Notes: generated from the sequence alone by a model not told the origin. Counted from the first letter of the stretch, positions 47,755-59,263 are shown. The stretch is 64,000 bases of DNA from Brassica napus (GCF_020379485.1 NC_063444.1:506652-570651), one strand, 5' to 3'. Made by a program: numbers and translations.

Positions 47755-48043
47755 TCGGACCGGACTGGATCTGTACTAAAAGCTGTCCCCTTTGTCTCGA
47801 CGGAAGCTCACATGTGGAAAAAATGATGCTTATTTTTTTTTTTTTGTTAAAGGGTTTAAATGATGCTTATTAACATGGGTTTATTTGATTAAATAACTCA
47901 AAATATATTATATTCTTATTTATGTTTTTATTATCATTTATACTCATTTACCAGATATTTAACATTAATATTTTACATTAGAGAAAGCAATCTTGGGGGG
48001 ATATATGTCTTTGTGGTTTAGATGTACTATATGTTTACCGAGA
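47755..48043. other. Promoter region of the exostosin-family gene
   Basis: The leader and proximal promoter of the minus-strand gene, AT-rich, ending at the TSD of the next LINE-type insertion. No distinct motif was assigned. Confidence 0.4.
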
Positions 48044-49203
48044 TTTGTTAATACTTGTACTTTTTTTTTTCTTTTTCTGATCAACTTCAACTTATCATTA
48101 ACTAAAGAGGTAGTACATAAATTGTAACCACAAAAAATTTCAACCACACTTACAAACAAAGTGATCTAGTATCACCTAGGAACACATAGATAGATCCTAC
48201 ACTACCCAATCGTTTACTTTGTTGAAATTCTACCCGGTGAATACAAACTTTCCCTACGACTCGGGAAAAATTTCCTCTTAAACCACACCTAAATTTGACC
48301 ACACTAAGTGAAAGCAGTAAGACACAACTAACTAAACCAAATGAAGATTATACGTTTAAAGCTCCAGCTCTAGTCACCAACATGTACGAGTTCAGCTCTT
48401 GGACCAAAACATCTTCACCATACAGTGCAAGTCTAGACATGGTCGTCGTTGCCTTGCTCAAACGCCTTACTTCATACAGCCTGAAAGACGGAAGCATGTC
48501 CGTACTGGTAAAGTCGGGCTCGGCGGCAAGCAAACAAACGTAGCTGGAACAGCAATCAGGCTTCCAATGCTGTGGTCTCTACCACTGTAGATGTCGGAGA
48601 GCCACCTTCAGTGTTGGGAAGTAGAGTACCACCACGTACCTGTAACAGAGATCATCCCAACGGTTGACAAGTCCGGCGGAATGAGGCCTCTGCGACGCGC
48701 CGTACTCCGAGAACCAGAGGTCAAGAGCATTTTTCACTGCCAACTCACCGCTCTTCTGTTTGGGACACCATCACACCAGTGGGTAGAGACCAAGCTGGAG
48801 AAGGGTTTCCATTGAGCAACGCGCCGCCGCTGTGAAAGGATCGCCGGAGATCTACAAAACAAGAAAATCAGATTTGGCGTCACACTTCACCCTAAAATCC
48901 GACCTTTTCCGCAACCACCAGATCCTAGACTCGCCGCTCCTCCAAACCGCCGGTAGAAGTCACCTCCGCTTTGAAGGTTTCCAGTGAAACACCAGAAGGT
49001 TCAGTAACAACTTGCATATCGAAGAGGATGAAGGAGGTGAGGAGAATGGCAAAGAGAAAAGCAGGAAGGGAGGAAAGAGGTGGCTCCGGCACCGGCGAGA
49101 GCCGGCCCAGAGAACGGAAGTCGAAACGCGTTGTGGAGGTTTTTAGAGAGATGTTAGAGAGAGACTTGAGGTGTGGTGGATTTTTGTTAATACTTGTACT
49201 TTT
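48044..49203 (-). mobile_element. LINE-type insertion, minus strand, with 21-bp TSD
   Basis: An exact direct repeat (TTTGTTAATACTTGTACTTT plus one T) occupies 48044-48064 and 49183-49203. On the minus strand the element starts at 49182 with a GC-rich, CCGGCGAG-containing leader. It ends in GATCAGAAAAAGAAAAAAAA next to the left TSD (an A-tail, seen as T-run and T/C tract at 48065-48080 on plus). Body 48065-49182, ~1.1 kb. No reverse transcriptase is encoded and long plus-strand frames here (e.g. 48971-49423) are incidental. TSD, poly(A) and lack of TIRs point to non-LTR retrotransposition. Confidence 0.8.
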
Positions 49204-49424
49204 AAGTGTTTACTTAGTTGTTCTAAGCTTCTTCTCTCTCTCTTTTTGTCGGCAAGTTGTTCTAAGCTCACATAAAAAAGGACATGATGACAAAATCAAA
49301 CGCTCAAAAATGCAAGCAAATAGACTCAAAATAAACAAGAAAAAAAAGGAAACAATCAAACAAGCAAATAAAGACGTTATGTTTTCTAAAATAAGAAAGA
49401 TGAATTCTTTTTATAATAGCTAGA

Positions 49425-49904
49425 CTGATTAGAAGAAACATAATGATCATAAGTGTTAAGACAAATGAAACATACTTATTTCTAACAATCTTAATGACAA
49501 AATATTATGTTCTATTTGTTGTCACAAATTTTATGTATGTTTTCTCATCATCGATCAAATTTTATTTAATTTTTCTTTTCCCTTTAAAATCTTGAAAATG
49601 TTGTAGTTGAATCAAATCTTTGTGAAAACGTTTTATCTTATGTTTTTTTTTTTAATAAGAAAGGGGTTTTTTTATATAAGAGTTTGATTTATTAGGAGGA
49701 ACATAGTAATAGTAAGTGTCGAGACAAATGAAACAGAGTATTTCTAACGATCTTAACAACAGGATAGCATATTCTATTTGTTGTCACAAATTTACATATG
49801 TTTCCTCAATAATCGATCAAACCGTATATAGAATCTCTCCCCTTCTATTAAAAAGTTTGAAAAAATTAATTATGTTTATCTTAAGTTTTTAAAAATAAGA
49901 AAGG
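49425..49904 (+). repeat. Two tandem copies of a ~255-bp repeat (copies A and B)
   Basis: Copy A (~49425-49675) and copy B (~49683-49904) share AACATA.TAAT..TAAGTGT, GACAAATGAAACA, ATTCTATTTGTTGTCACAAA and the ATCGATCAAA region. A third copy lies at ~51183-51445, displaced by the inserted element. No coding potential. Confidence 0.8.
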
Positions 49905-51182
49905 GGAATTGTTTTTAGGGAACATTATTTTTTTAGAGCAAAAAAAATGATAACTATGTCCTTTTAGACTAATATATATTTTGTGTCATTTTTGACTATA
50001 ATACCTTTTAATATTTTAATAAATAGTTTTACAAACAAAAAAATTTGGAAAAATAGTAACTATTGATAAAATACCTATATGAACTTAGTGGTATTTTTCA
50101 GTTCTAAAAATGTTTAAATCATAATTTTCAGATTATGTTCTAAATAAAGTATAAATGACATTCTATGAAGTAGAAAACGAAATCCATTTTTTTCATTGAA
50201 TCTACAATGTTTAGAATACGTGATCTACGTAAATAAGAGTATTCTAAAAATATTTAGAATACACATTCCGCGCTTAACCTACCGATCTAAAATCTTTAGA
50301 AATCAAAATCTACACATTAATATAAATCTAAAACACGTAGAAACCGGCTTCTACAGATTTACTGTAAATCTAAAACATGTAGAAATCAAAATCTACACAT
50401 TACTATAATTCTAATAACCTGTAGAAACCGATTTCTACAGATTAGATGTATTCTAAAGATAAAAAATCAGTTCATAAAAATATGGAAACAAAATATTTGG
50501 GAATATTCACTTTCATATTTTTGAAAAAAACGATTTAAAAAAAACAAAAAAAAAAGTGGTAACCTTCTTCTCACGCCGTCTTCTATATTCCATTGATTGT
50601 TCACAAAAATTTCACAAATATTTCACATTATTTCTACCAAATCAGTGTGAATTTGAATGAGTTAGGGTTTATGAACTTGAGACTTTGATTTTCTTCCCCT
50701 TTATTCGTGAAGGAGATGAGAAATTATGGGTTTCATCCCACAGAAATCGAGTTTAAAGAGTTGAAATCGTGTTTGGTCGGTTCAAATCAAGTGGGAATCA
50801 AACCTGATGTAACCGAAAAAAACCATGAAATCGATTTGGAATACTTACCTGGGCACGAGATCGATCAGTCTATAATTCGAGATCGGTCGATCTGTATGAA
50901 ATCGACATTTACCGACCGGGTGAAATGGACCAGGTCGATCAGTATATGCTCCGCGTTTTTTTGTTCTGCATAATGATCAGGATCGATCGATCCGTTCGAC
51001 CTTGTAATTTCGGATCGATCGATCCTGCTTGATCGAACTCATTATTTATTATATTTTAAAATTACAATTTTAAGGGCATTATTGCCATTTTTAATATAAT
51101 TAGTGTAATGGGGCATAAAGTATATGAAATTAGTATAAAGGAATATAGTTATCATTTTTTTTTGCTCTAAAAACAATTTTCC
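49905..51182. mobile_element. TIR transposon, ~1.28 kb, inserted in the tandem array
   Basis: Inverted termini share GAGCAAAAAAAATGATAACT within longer ~45-bp arms (left arm around 49938-49980, right arm 51120-51175, plus the outer AATTGTTTTTAG). The left outer arm has a ~17-bp extra segment. Subterminal sequence (50200-50460) holds repeated TAGAAATC and TCTACA motifs in alternating orientation. The middle has an 88-codon frame (50707-50973) of unknown type. The superfamily is unclear: Mutator-like is possible, but I could not define a 9-11-bp TSD. It is non-autonomous. Confidence 0.6.
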
Positions 51183-51445
51183 AGGAACACAGTAATCATA
51201 AGTGTTAAAACAAATGAAGCAGAGTATCTCTAACAATCTTACGACAGGATATCATACTCTATTCGTTGTCGCGAATTTTACGCATGTTTCCTCCATAATC
51301 GATCAAACCATATATAGAATCTCTCCCCCTTTTATAAAAAAGTTTGAAAAAATCAATAATGGAAACATTTTAAAAAAGCAATCACTAGTTCAGATTTTTG
51401 TGAAAACGTTTTATGTTATGTTTTTAAAAATAAGTAAGAGGAATA
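51183..51445 (+). repeat. Third copy (C) of the ~255-bp tandem repeat
   Basis: It matches copies A and B (AACAATCTTA..ACAGGATA, TATATAGAATCTCTCCCC, AAAGTTTGAAAAAAT). It is closer to B than A in several positions, as expected if the array was B-C before the insertion. Confidence 0.8.
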
Positions 51446-52409
51446 TTTTATAAAAAAACAGATTCCGGTTCAAAAGTGTTACCATTTATTTTACCGAGGA
51501 AGATGTGAATCTCGGAGGATTACGATATCTTCAAATGAGCTTTTTCAACTTCCGATAAGAACTCAAACTGAGAGAAAAAAATTAAGTTAGAAACTAATAA
51601 ATTGATGAGAGTAAATCACACAAAAGTGTTTAGGAATAATATTATTAGACTCTCATGAAAATAATGTTACAAGATGCATAGTTTATATATAGAATAAATC
51701 AAATAATTTCCTAAACTAATATGAAATAGTATATAATAGATAATAATAAGTTTTCTATCCTAATATATTAATGCATATCCTAATATTGAGCATTGGATTA
51801 AGTCATCTTCTAGATCTCCCAGTATAAACAATTACAATTAGTTATGAGAAAGCGAGAGATACGAGATTCTTATTGACCTGCTGCTGCTTATGGAGACATG
51901 AAGATGCTGCTCAGCTGCTGATTATGGTGGAGGAGATTGAGTTTTCATTCATCTTTGAAAAGATACAGGGGAAGGATGCAGAGATGAGAATCAAGACTTA
52001 AAGCCTCTGAACAGGAGGTTGGAAATGAAGACTAAAGCCGATAAAAGCAAGTCGATTATTAAAAGATTTCAAACTGAGCTTCAAAGCAAACCAAATACCA
52101 CCTTGAGAAATGAGAACCAAGAGAGTCACCAAATTTCAACGGATCTATACATTTAGACGGTCATGATTTGATCGGCAAACTAGGCCCCGTTTCGTTTTAA
52201 CACTCCTCCGTCTAACGTTAGACTGCATCTCAACCGTCCAACTGAACCAAACCAGAAAATTTTAAATTCTAATTAACAAAGAAAATTCCTTGTTAATGAT
52301 GGTTGACGTAAGGTCAAAATTTAATTTATTAAATTAAATTTTGATGGAGGAGAAAAGGAAATCAGGTTTAACTTATATTTTAAATTATTATTAAATACTT
52401 AATAAATTA
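51446..52409. other. Spacer
   Basis: AT-rich. The 51840-52200 part is less AT-rich and has exon-like composition, but no frame or family could be supported. Confidence 0.4.
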
Positions 52410-52641
52410 GCACTTTTATTTAGTGATAATTGTTACTTTCATGATAATATTTATACGTACACATGAGAATACTATTAATATAAAATACATTATTTTGACT
52501 AAATTTTTATAATACACATGAGAATGCTATTAATACAAAAATAAAAATTTAGTCAAATAATGTATTTTATATTAATAGCATTTTCATGTGTACGTATAAA
52601 TATTATCATGAAAGTAACAATTATTCACTAAACAAAAGTGC
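52410..52641. repeat. Long inverted repeat (hairpin) with ~100-bp arms
   Basis: The left arm (~52410-52512) and right arm (~52538-52641) are near-perfect reverse complements (e.g. GTTACTTTCATGATAATATT against its complement at ~52598-52617), with a spacer of ~25-30 bp. Outer ends read GCACTTTTATTTAGTGA and its complement. It fits a foldback MITE or a hairpin-RNA source; there is no coding capacity. Confidence 0.85.
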
Positions 52642-53094
52642 GTGCTAAATATAAAATACATTTTCAGGTAGCTTTGTCACCACAAAATTTACACCATGCA
52701 ATCAAATCCAACGTTACAACTTGTTCACTGTGATTATACAAATTTTCACAATAAAACTCCAAAGATATCAGAAACCGATAAAAAAAATTATTGTAGATCT
52801 TAAAATATCTATTATGAGAAAAGGAAATTGTTGGGAAATCAGGAGCCCAACATAAAATAAAAAAAAAGAAAGAGGATCAAGAAACTCAAATATTCTTCTA
52901 TGAAACCGAGTCCTATTAGAACTCCAATGTCAGCAGTCAAAGTAACTCCTAGTTAGGTTTTGGTATACCTATTCCCTTTTAGTCTTGGACTTTGCTTAAC
53001 AACAAATTAAACCACACGCATATATAAATACGTATGTCTCCGCAGATATCTTATTCTAACATTATACTTGATTTTGAGATTTGGTAAAGAAAAG
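52642..53094. promoter_or_regulatory. Promoter and leader of the rhamnogalacturonate lyase gene
   Basis: The sequence before the ATG at 53095 contains ACGCATATATAAATACG (53016-53032) with a TATATAAAT box about 70 bp upstream of the start codon, a reasonable core-promoter position. Confidence 0.5.
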
Positions 53095-56000
53095 ATGATT
53101 TTGCAGAAGATAGCTTCTTCGTCGATGATCTGTTTCCTTCTGTCGCTTCTTCTTCCAATCGCTTTTTCTCAGCCAACAAGGTCAGTTTATATTTATCTTC
53201 ATGATATTTTACGTTACGGTCAAACATACAATTCATCGCATATATCAACATCTATGCAAGTGAAAAAAGTTCACATGTTTCTCAAATCTCATGCATATTT
53301 AGTTTTGTTTTATGTCAGCAATTGTGATTTTCGTATGAGTTTACAGATTCTAGATTTTGAAATAAAAAATTGGATTAACCAAAAAGTCTTTGAAGCTTAT
53401 ACAATTATTTGTTTTGTGTCTAACATTAGAAAAAAAAAATTCTAATCTCTATCATCTGTCATAATTACCTCCATTAATTGTATGCAAGTGCACCGAGCGT
53501 TTTCAATTCAATGCATTGACGTTATTTAATTGTGATTACTGAACTTTTACAGGAACTTAGATGGAATAAGTGCAAGAGCTCCAACAGTGCAGCAGATAAG
53601 AAACAGACATGGAGCTAGAGAGGTATATACAACATGTCTTTTGATCAATGATTATAAGGTCATGCAGATATATATATATATGTTATATAACCTTTTTCAG
53701 GTGATAGTGGACAATGGGATTATCAGAGTCAGTTTCTCTAGTCCTCAAGGACTTATAACTAGCATCAAATACAAAGGAATCGATAATGTTCTTAATCCAC
53801 ATGTCCGAACTCGAGGGTAAGTATTTAGTATTCCATAAACTTATATTGATTTAAGTACATAAAAATAACCCTGCTTAATTAATCCTTGTGTAATGTTAGG
53901 TACTGGGACATTACATGGCAAGGAGAAAACATTCGGGGCTTGGATGGGTAATTAAATACTTACTTTAAAACTTTGTCTGAAATTGTTAGTTGAGCAAGTA
54001 TTTAATAAAACTAACACTGTAACACATGTTCACAGAGCATGTAATCACTTTTGCTCGGTTTGACAATTTGTTTTGTTTTCAAAAAGAATTTTTAATCTTC
54101 ATAATTTATTAACTCTGTTTTTCATTGTTTATCAGAATTGAAGGAACCAACTTTAGAATTATAACTCAAAACGAAGAACAAGTGGAGATTTCATTCTCAA
54201 GAAAATGGAATGGTGGTTCTAAACATATTCCACTAAATATAGATAAAAGGTATATTATACGAACAAATACGTCAGGAATCTACGCATACGGAGTCTTCGA
54301 GAGACTTTCCGAATGGCCAGAAGTCGAGATGGGTCAAGTTCGATTAGTATTCAAACTCAACACTGATAGGTATTTAATACGCGTTTCATTATAAGAAAAA
54401 TCGACGATGTTCATGCTATTCGTTTAATATACATAATTTTATTTATATTTGGTGTGAATATATATACTTGTAGATTCCGTTACATGGTGGTGGCAGATGA
54501 TCGGCAAAGACAAATGCCAACCGACAATGACCGTGACATCCACCGTGGCCATGCCAAGGCTCTTGCTTACAAAGAGGCTGTACAATTGACTAATCCTGCT
54601 GACCTAAAGTTCAAAAACCAGGTAATTATAAAATACGGAATTTTAGTTTATATGTAGTATTGGATGGATACGGAATATAAATCTAAATATAAAAAGTGTT
54701 TGTATATGGTTTAGCACATTCGGATTGCTAATCGAAAATATTATTCTATACAAAATCTCTAATATTTGAATGTTTAAATCGAATGGTATTATAGGTGGAT
54801 GATAAATACCAGTACTCATGTGAGGTCAAGGACAACAAGGTGCATGGTTGGATCTCGACCAAGTCCCATGTCGGTTTCTGGCTCATCTCACCGAGCGGCG
54901 AATACCGCTCGGGTGGACCTAGCAAGCAGGAGCTCACGTCGCACGTCGGTCCCACGGCCATCACCGTAAGAACTGATCCAGTTACTCTAAGATTTCAAAA
55001 CTAATTAGGAAAACACATTATAGTTTTTAAAATTAATTAATTAATCTAATAATGCAGAGCTTTATAAGCGGGCATTATGTTGGTCGGGACATGGTGACAA
55101 CGTACAGAACTGGTGAAGCGTGGAAAAAGGTCTTCGGACCTGTTTTCATTTACTTAAACTCTGATTCTACCGGCAACAATCCTCGACATTCATTATGGGA
55201 AGATGCTAAACGACAGGTTACTAATTTTTGTTATAAGATATTGTTTTTACATATTTTAAAATTTTATTTACGTAGCATATAAAAGAAAGGGACGTTAATT
55301 TCGTTGTATTAATCTTCAGACCGAAGACGAAGTTGAAGCCTGGCCCTATGATTTTGTAGCATTCTCCGACTTTCCTTCTCGTCAAGAAAGAGGAACTGTT
55401 ACCGGTCGGCTCTTAGTCAACGACAGGTATATTATTTTGAACAGTTATTTACTTTGACCTTTTACTAATATTTCTATTTTGGTAAACGTTTTCAGATTCT
55501 TGACCCCAGCACAATCTGCATACATCGGTTTAGCACCGCCGGGAGAAGCTGGTTCATGGCAGACAAATACTAAGGTATACATACCATCATTGCTCTTTGA
55601 TGTCTCTTCTGTAAATTTGATTTGACTTGTTATATTACATGTATTGATACGTTGATTTTTATTTCTTTTCCAGGGATATCAATTTTGGACACAGACGAAC
55701 GAAACCGGCTATTTCACAATTGATAACGTTAGACCGGGAACTTACAATCTGTACGGATGGGTTCCCGGTTTTATCGGAGACTTTCAATACCAAAACCGTG
55801 TTAACGTAGCGGCCGGTTCAGAGATTAGTCTCGATAGAGTTGTGTTTAAGCCTCCTAGGAATGGTCCAACGTTGTGGGAGATTGGTGTACCGGATCGAAC
55901 CGCTCGAGAATACTTTGTACCGGAACCATACAAGGATACAATGAACCCCTTATACCTAAACCACACTGACAAGTAAGCCTTCAATCCTCATGATCCCGGT

Positions 56001-56619
56001 CCACTCTGTTCCAAAACCGGTTTTGGTACTAATGATTCCGGTTTTTCTGTTTGTTCCACAGGTTTAGGCAGTATGGGTTATGGCAACGATACACAGAGTT
56101 ATATCCAAATCATGACCTTGTCTACACAATTGGAGTTAGTAACTATAGTCAAAATTGGTTCTACGCTCATGTCACAAGGTAAATATATTATATTTAATCA
56201 AAAAATGTTTTCTAATCAAGTCTTTTAACATTTTAATTCGATTCTTTTTCTGCAGGAACATAGATAAGTCAACCTATGTACCAACGACATGGCAGATCGT
56301 GTTTCAACTTCCATATGTGAACCGGCGAGGTAGCTACACACTGCAACTAGCTTTAGCCTCGGCTGCACGAGCTAACTTACAAGTACGGTTCAATAACGAG
56401 TACTCGAGGCCATTGTTCTCAACGGGTAACATCGGAAGAGATAATGCTATAGCAAGACATGGAATCCACGGAGTCTATAGGCTTTACAGCGTCACTGTTC
56501 CTGGAAGGTTACTAAGAACCGGGACCAACACGATTTATCTAAGTCAAGCTAAAGCGACCGGACCGTTTGAAGGTCTTATGTATGACTACATTCGTCTTGA
56601 AGCGCCTTCTAGAGCTTAG
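53095..56619 (+). CDS. Rhamnogalacturonate lyase (PL4 family), At4g38030-like
   Basis: Thirteen exons (53095-53180, 53553-53622, 53701-53816, 53900-53947, 54136-54369, 54474-54621, 54795-54965, 55058-55216, 55320-55426, 55496-55574, 55674-55972, 56062-56178, 56256-56619) join in phase to 665 codons plus TAG, the usual plant size. A signal peptide (MILQKIASSSMICFLLSLLL, cleavage near SQPTR) predicts secretion. The N-terminal RhiE/RGL4 beta-sandwich domain includes VDNGIIRVSFSSPQG and GYWDITWQ. The middle fibronectin-III-like domain includes NVRPGTYNLYGWVPG in the region GYFTIDNVRPG. The C-terminal jelly-roll (carbohydrate-binding-like) domain has WQIVFQLPYVNRRGSYTLQL. The enzyme would cleave the rhamnogalacturonan I backbone by beta-elimination in the wall. 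I did not verify catalytic Lys/His residues. Its 3' flank carries a tandem duplication and it converges with the methyltransferase gene. Confidence 0.93.
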
Positions 56620-56644
56620 CTTCACACTAGTTCATATTTGGTTT

Positions 56645-56912
56645 TATTTATTTATTTTTACAGAATTGTTAGGAGATTATAGTTTGTATAGATCAGTTTT
56701 TTTTTTAATTATAAAATAACTGATTTTGATATTCATTTTTTTGTCTTTCTAAATAATGAAATTGTTACGGTTTATACAAGAATTTTATTTTTATTTTTTT
56801 ACAGAATGTTTAGGAGATTGTATAGATCATGTTTTTTTTTTTTTGTTTTGAGATTTACTGATTATGATATTCTCTTTTTTCTAAATTATGAAATTGTTAT
56901 GGTTTATTATAG
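56645..56912. repeat. Tandem duplication of ~135-145 bp in the lyase 3' flank
   Basis: Two successive copies (about 56645-56787 and 56788-56912) share TTTTTACAGAAT, TTAGGAGATT, GTATAGATCA, ACTGATT.TGATATTC and ATGAAATTGTTA.GGTTTAT. They have diverged in T-runs and single bases. Confidence 0.8.
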
Positions 56913-56946
56913 CATCATGAGATTTATAAGTGTTCAAGTTTATATT

Positions 56947-58357
56947 TTATTGAAGCATAAACAAGAAAATACCACCAGCAACAGATACATTAAGAGACTC
57001 AAATTCCCCTTCCATGGGAATGCTCACGAGCTCACACACTTGTCGTGATTGCTCAGACAAGCCGTGCCCTTCACTGCCTAAGATCAAGCATAAAGGCTTC
57101 TCTGCTAAAGACTGAGCAAACTCTAAGCAAAGTTTGGAGACTGGTTTCTCTGTAGTAGTACTTGCTGGATGACCAGCCAATAGCCTCATCTGAAACTCAC
57201 GCTGTAGAAGCTTAAGATGGTTCCAGTTTCCAGAAACTAATGGGAGTTGAAAGGAAGCACCACGGCTTGCTCGCAGAGCTTTGTCGTTAAACGGATCACA
57301 ACAACCCGGAAGCAGAAATGCTCCATCCTACTCAAAACATTAACAAGACATAAACTATGATTCTCATTAGAGATTCATATAAATAACAATTTGGTATTTG
57401 AATTAATTATTTATACCCAATTAAAAGCCATAGCTGATCTGATTAACGTGCCAAGGTTCCCCGGGTCCTGCAACAACAAATTATCATTTTTTTTTAATTA
57501 ACCACGGTGTCCGGTGAACCAACCGACTATTATGTTGATCCTGGCAATGCCGATATTTTTTAATCCTCCGGTGACCAACAGGAATCGAACTGCGGGTTTA
57601 CCCGTATTGGATTTTGCCCTCAAGTACCTCTAGCCCAACCCCGTTGGTTCAACTAATGATCATTACACTAAAGGTAAAGGACGGTAGCTAACCTGTATGC
57701 TGTCAAGAACAAGAACTCTGTGAGCAGAAGGGAACCATTTCTTACAATCTGGTATAATGTCTTCATCACCTTCAAGATCAATGAAGCTGCTAGGGATTCT
57801 CATCAAGGCAACGGCTTCAACAGACTCAGGAGACTGCACTCCAGAGAGTTTCTTCATCACCAAAGAACTAACTCGAACGATGCGTATACTTAGACTCTGT
57901 AACCCTTGTGGAACCTGAGCTTCCTCGTGGAGAAGAAGACAGTCGATCTCAGTGGCGACTCCTTGCTTGTTCGTTTGGAACATGCATACTTCCCTGTAAG
58001 CAATGTCTTAAAGTTATACCTCCTTTAAATCAAATGAAGCATAAAAGGTGATTACTTTACTCACCTGATTGGGATAGCTCCGACGACGAGAACAGAGCCG
58101 TGGGCGTGGCGGTAAGAGGCGCTTTGGCGGAGCTTCAAGCAGTGTTTGACAAAAGGGTTTGATGTGCTGGCGATGGATTTCACGTGAGAGGGTAACGAAA
58201 CCCTCGTCGCCGGAGATTTCTCTGTGAGATCATCGGAATGGTTTATCTGAGTATGGGGCCGGGATGATGAAGCTCGGAGCTTCGAAACTGAGGTTTTGAT
58301 TTCGAATGGAAGGCGTGGAGAGAGAGCTGGTGTAGCGAAAGCACATCCGCAGTGCAT
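56947..58357 (-). CDS. SpoU-family tRNA/rRNA 2'-O-methyltransferase, At4g38020-like
   Basis: Four exons on the minus strand (58357-58065, 57993-57693, 57467-57417, 57327-56947) encode 341 residues plus TAA. The N-terminus ([18 protein letters not shown]...) is rich in Ser, Ala and Arg and looks like an organelle transit peptide. A SpoU substrate-binding region includes [18 protein letters not shown], followed by the SPOUT catalytic core with its three motifs: 1 [12 protein letters not shown], 2 [11 protein letters not shown], and 3 [21 protein letters not shown]. It would transfer a methyl group from SAM to a ribose 2'-OH in rRNA or tRNA, probably in plastids or mitochondria; the site is unknown. 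An in-frame ATG at 58423 would add 22 residues. Intron 2 contains a SINE, and a MITE begins ~145 bp upstream of the start. Confidence 0.92.
57487..57650 (-). mobile_element. SINE in intron 2 of the methyltransferase gene
   Basis: On the minus strand the element starts GAACCAACGGGGTTGGGCTA and has a pol III A-box-like TTGGGCTAGAGG near its 5' end. A B-box-like AGTTCGATTCC follows about 45 bp later. It ends GGTTAATTAAAAAAAAA. Flanks AATGATCATTAG and AATGATAATTTG (10 of 12 identical, minus strand) are a plausible degenerate TSD. The tRNA-derived promoter and A-tail fit Brassicaceae S1-type SINEs. Confidence 0.78.
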
Positions 58358-58501
58358 TGTTGTCTTCTCCGGTGAAGTCGCGGAGAAGATGACGTTCGAC
58401 AGGGATATCTGTAATAAGCCCATTACATTAAAGGTCCAGGCCCAATAATGGCCTTCATTCTCAGCCTTGTTAAACTGCTGCCGGTTAAACCGGTGTGCTC
58501 G

Positions 58502-59263
58502 GAGCATCTCCAACTCAAAACTTTATTTTTAGGGGAGCAAAACCTCAAAATGAAAATTTGAAGGTTGATTACTCCAATTATGAAACCTCAAAAAATAATT
58601 TTTAAAATTTTATTTATTTGCATTATAATCATTAATATTAACAAAAGTTACTAATAATGATAAAACTTCACTAATACATACTTCATTCCTTAAAGTTATA
58701 TATTCTATATTTTTTACACATCTTAATAAAACACATTAAATTTGCATAGTTTTTTGTGTTTATATTTTTTCCATAATTTTAAGCCAATAAAAATTTAACT
58801 AGTGCAATTAAGTTTTTTGAAATTTGCAATTAGTTAATAAAATATGCATTGAAAATATAAAAGATAGATCTTTTTGAAACAAAATTTTTCTCTAGAATAT
58901 GTAATTTTAAAGAACGGAAGGAGTATAAAACATACTTTTAATATATTATACAACACACAACATTACAATATTATATAATAATAAAAACACACATACCGGT
59001 TAGCCGATAAATTCTGATATTTTGGTACCACTTGTAAGATATGTTTTAATTCATCTTAAGTTTGTTTAATGTATTTTATTTTGTGTGACCTTTACTTAAT
59101 GTATACTTCTATTTGTGTGAATTTATTTTAATAGTATGTAATATTTATTATATTATATTTTATTTTGGTGTATTTAATTTATTTTAAACTTCAAAATTTG
59201 AAGATTTTATGTTGGGTTAGAATGATAAAAACCTCAAAATTTGAGGTTGGGTTGGTGATGCTC
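58502..59263. mobile_element. TIR MITE (GAGCATCTCCAAC type), carrying a nested MITE
   Basis: The left end GAGCATCTCCAACTCAAAA pairs with the inverted right end GAGCATCACCAACCCAACC. The 762-bp element includes a second MITE (58681-58923), leaving ~520 bp of its own. A TSD was not clear. It lies ~145 bp upstream of the methyltransferase start codon. Confidence 0.65.
58681..58923. mobile_element. Stowaway-like MITE nested in the GAGCATCTCC element
   Basis: Flanked by TA on both sides (58679-58680 and 58924-58925). The left end CTTCATTCCTTAAAGTTATA matches the inverted right end CTCCTTCCGTTCTTTAAAAT with a few changes. 243 bp, non-coding. Confidence 0.65.

Noticed and set aside
48971..49423. 150-codon plus-strand frame as a gene
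   Set aside because: It crosses the border and TSD of a minus-strand LINE-type insertion and shows no domain or splice support.
49905..51182. Firm Mutator superfamily assignment of the TIR element
   Set aside because: A 9-11-bp TSD could not be identified and no transposase remains.
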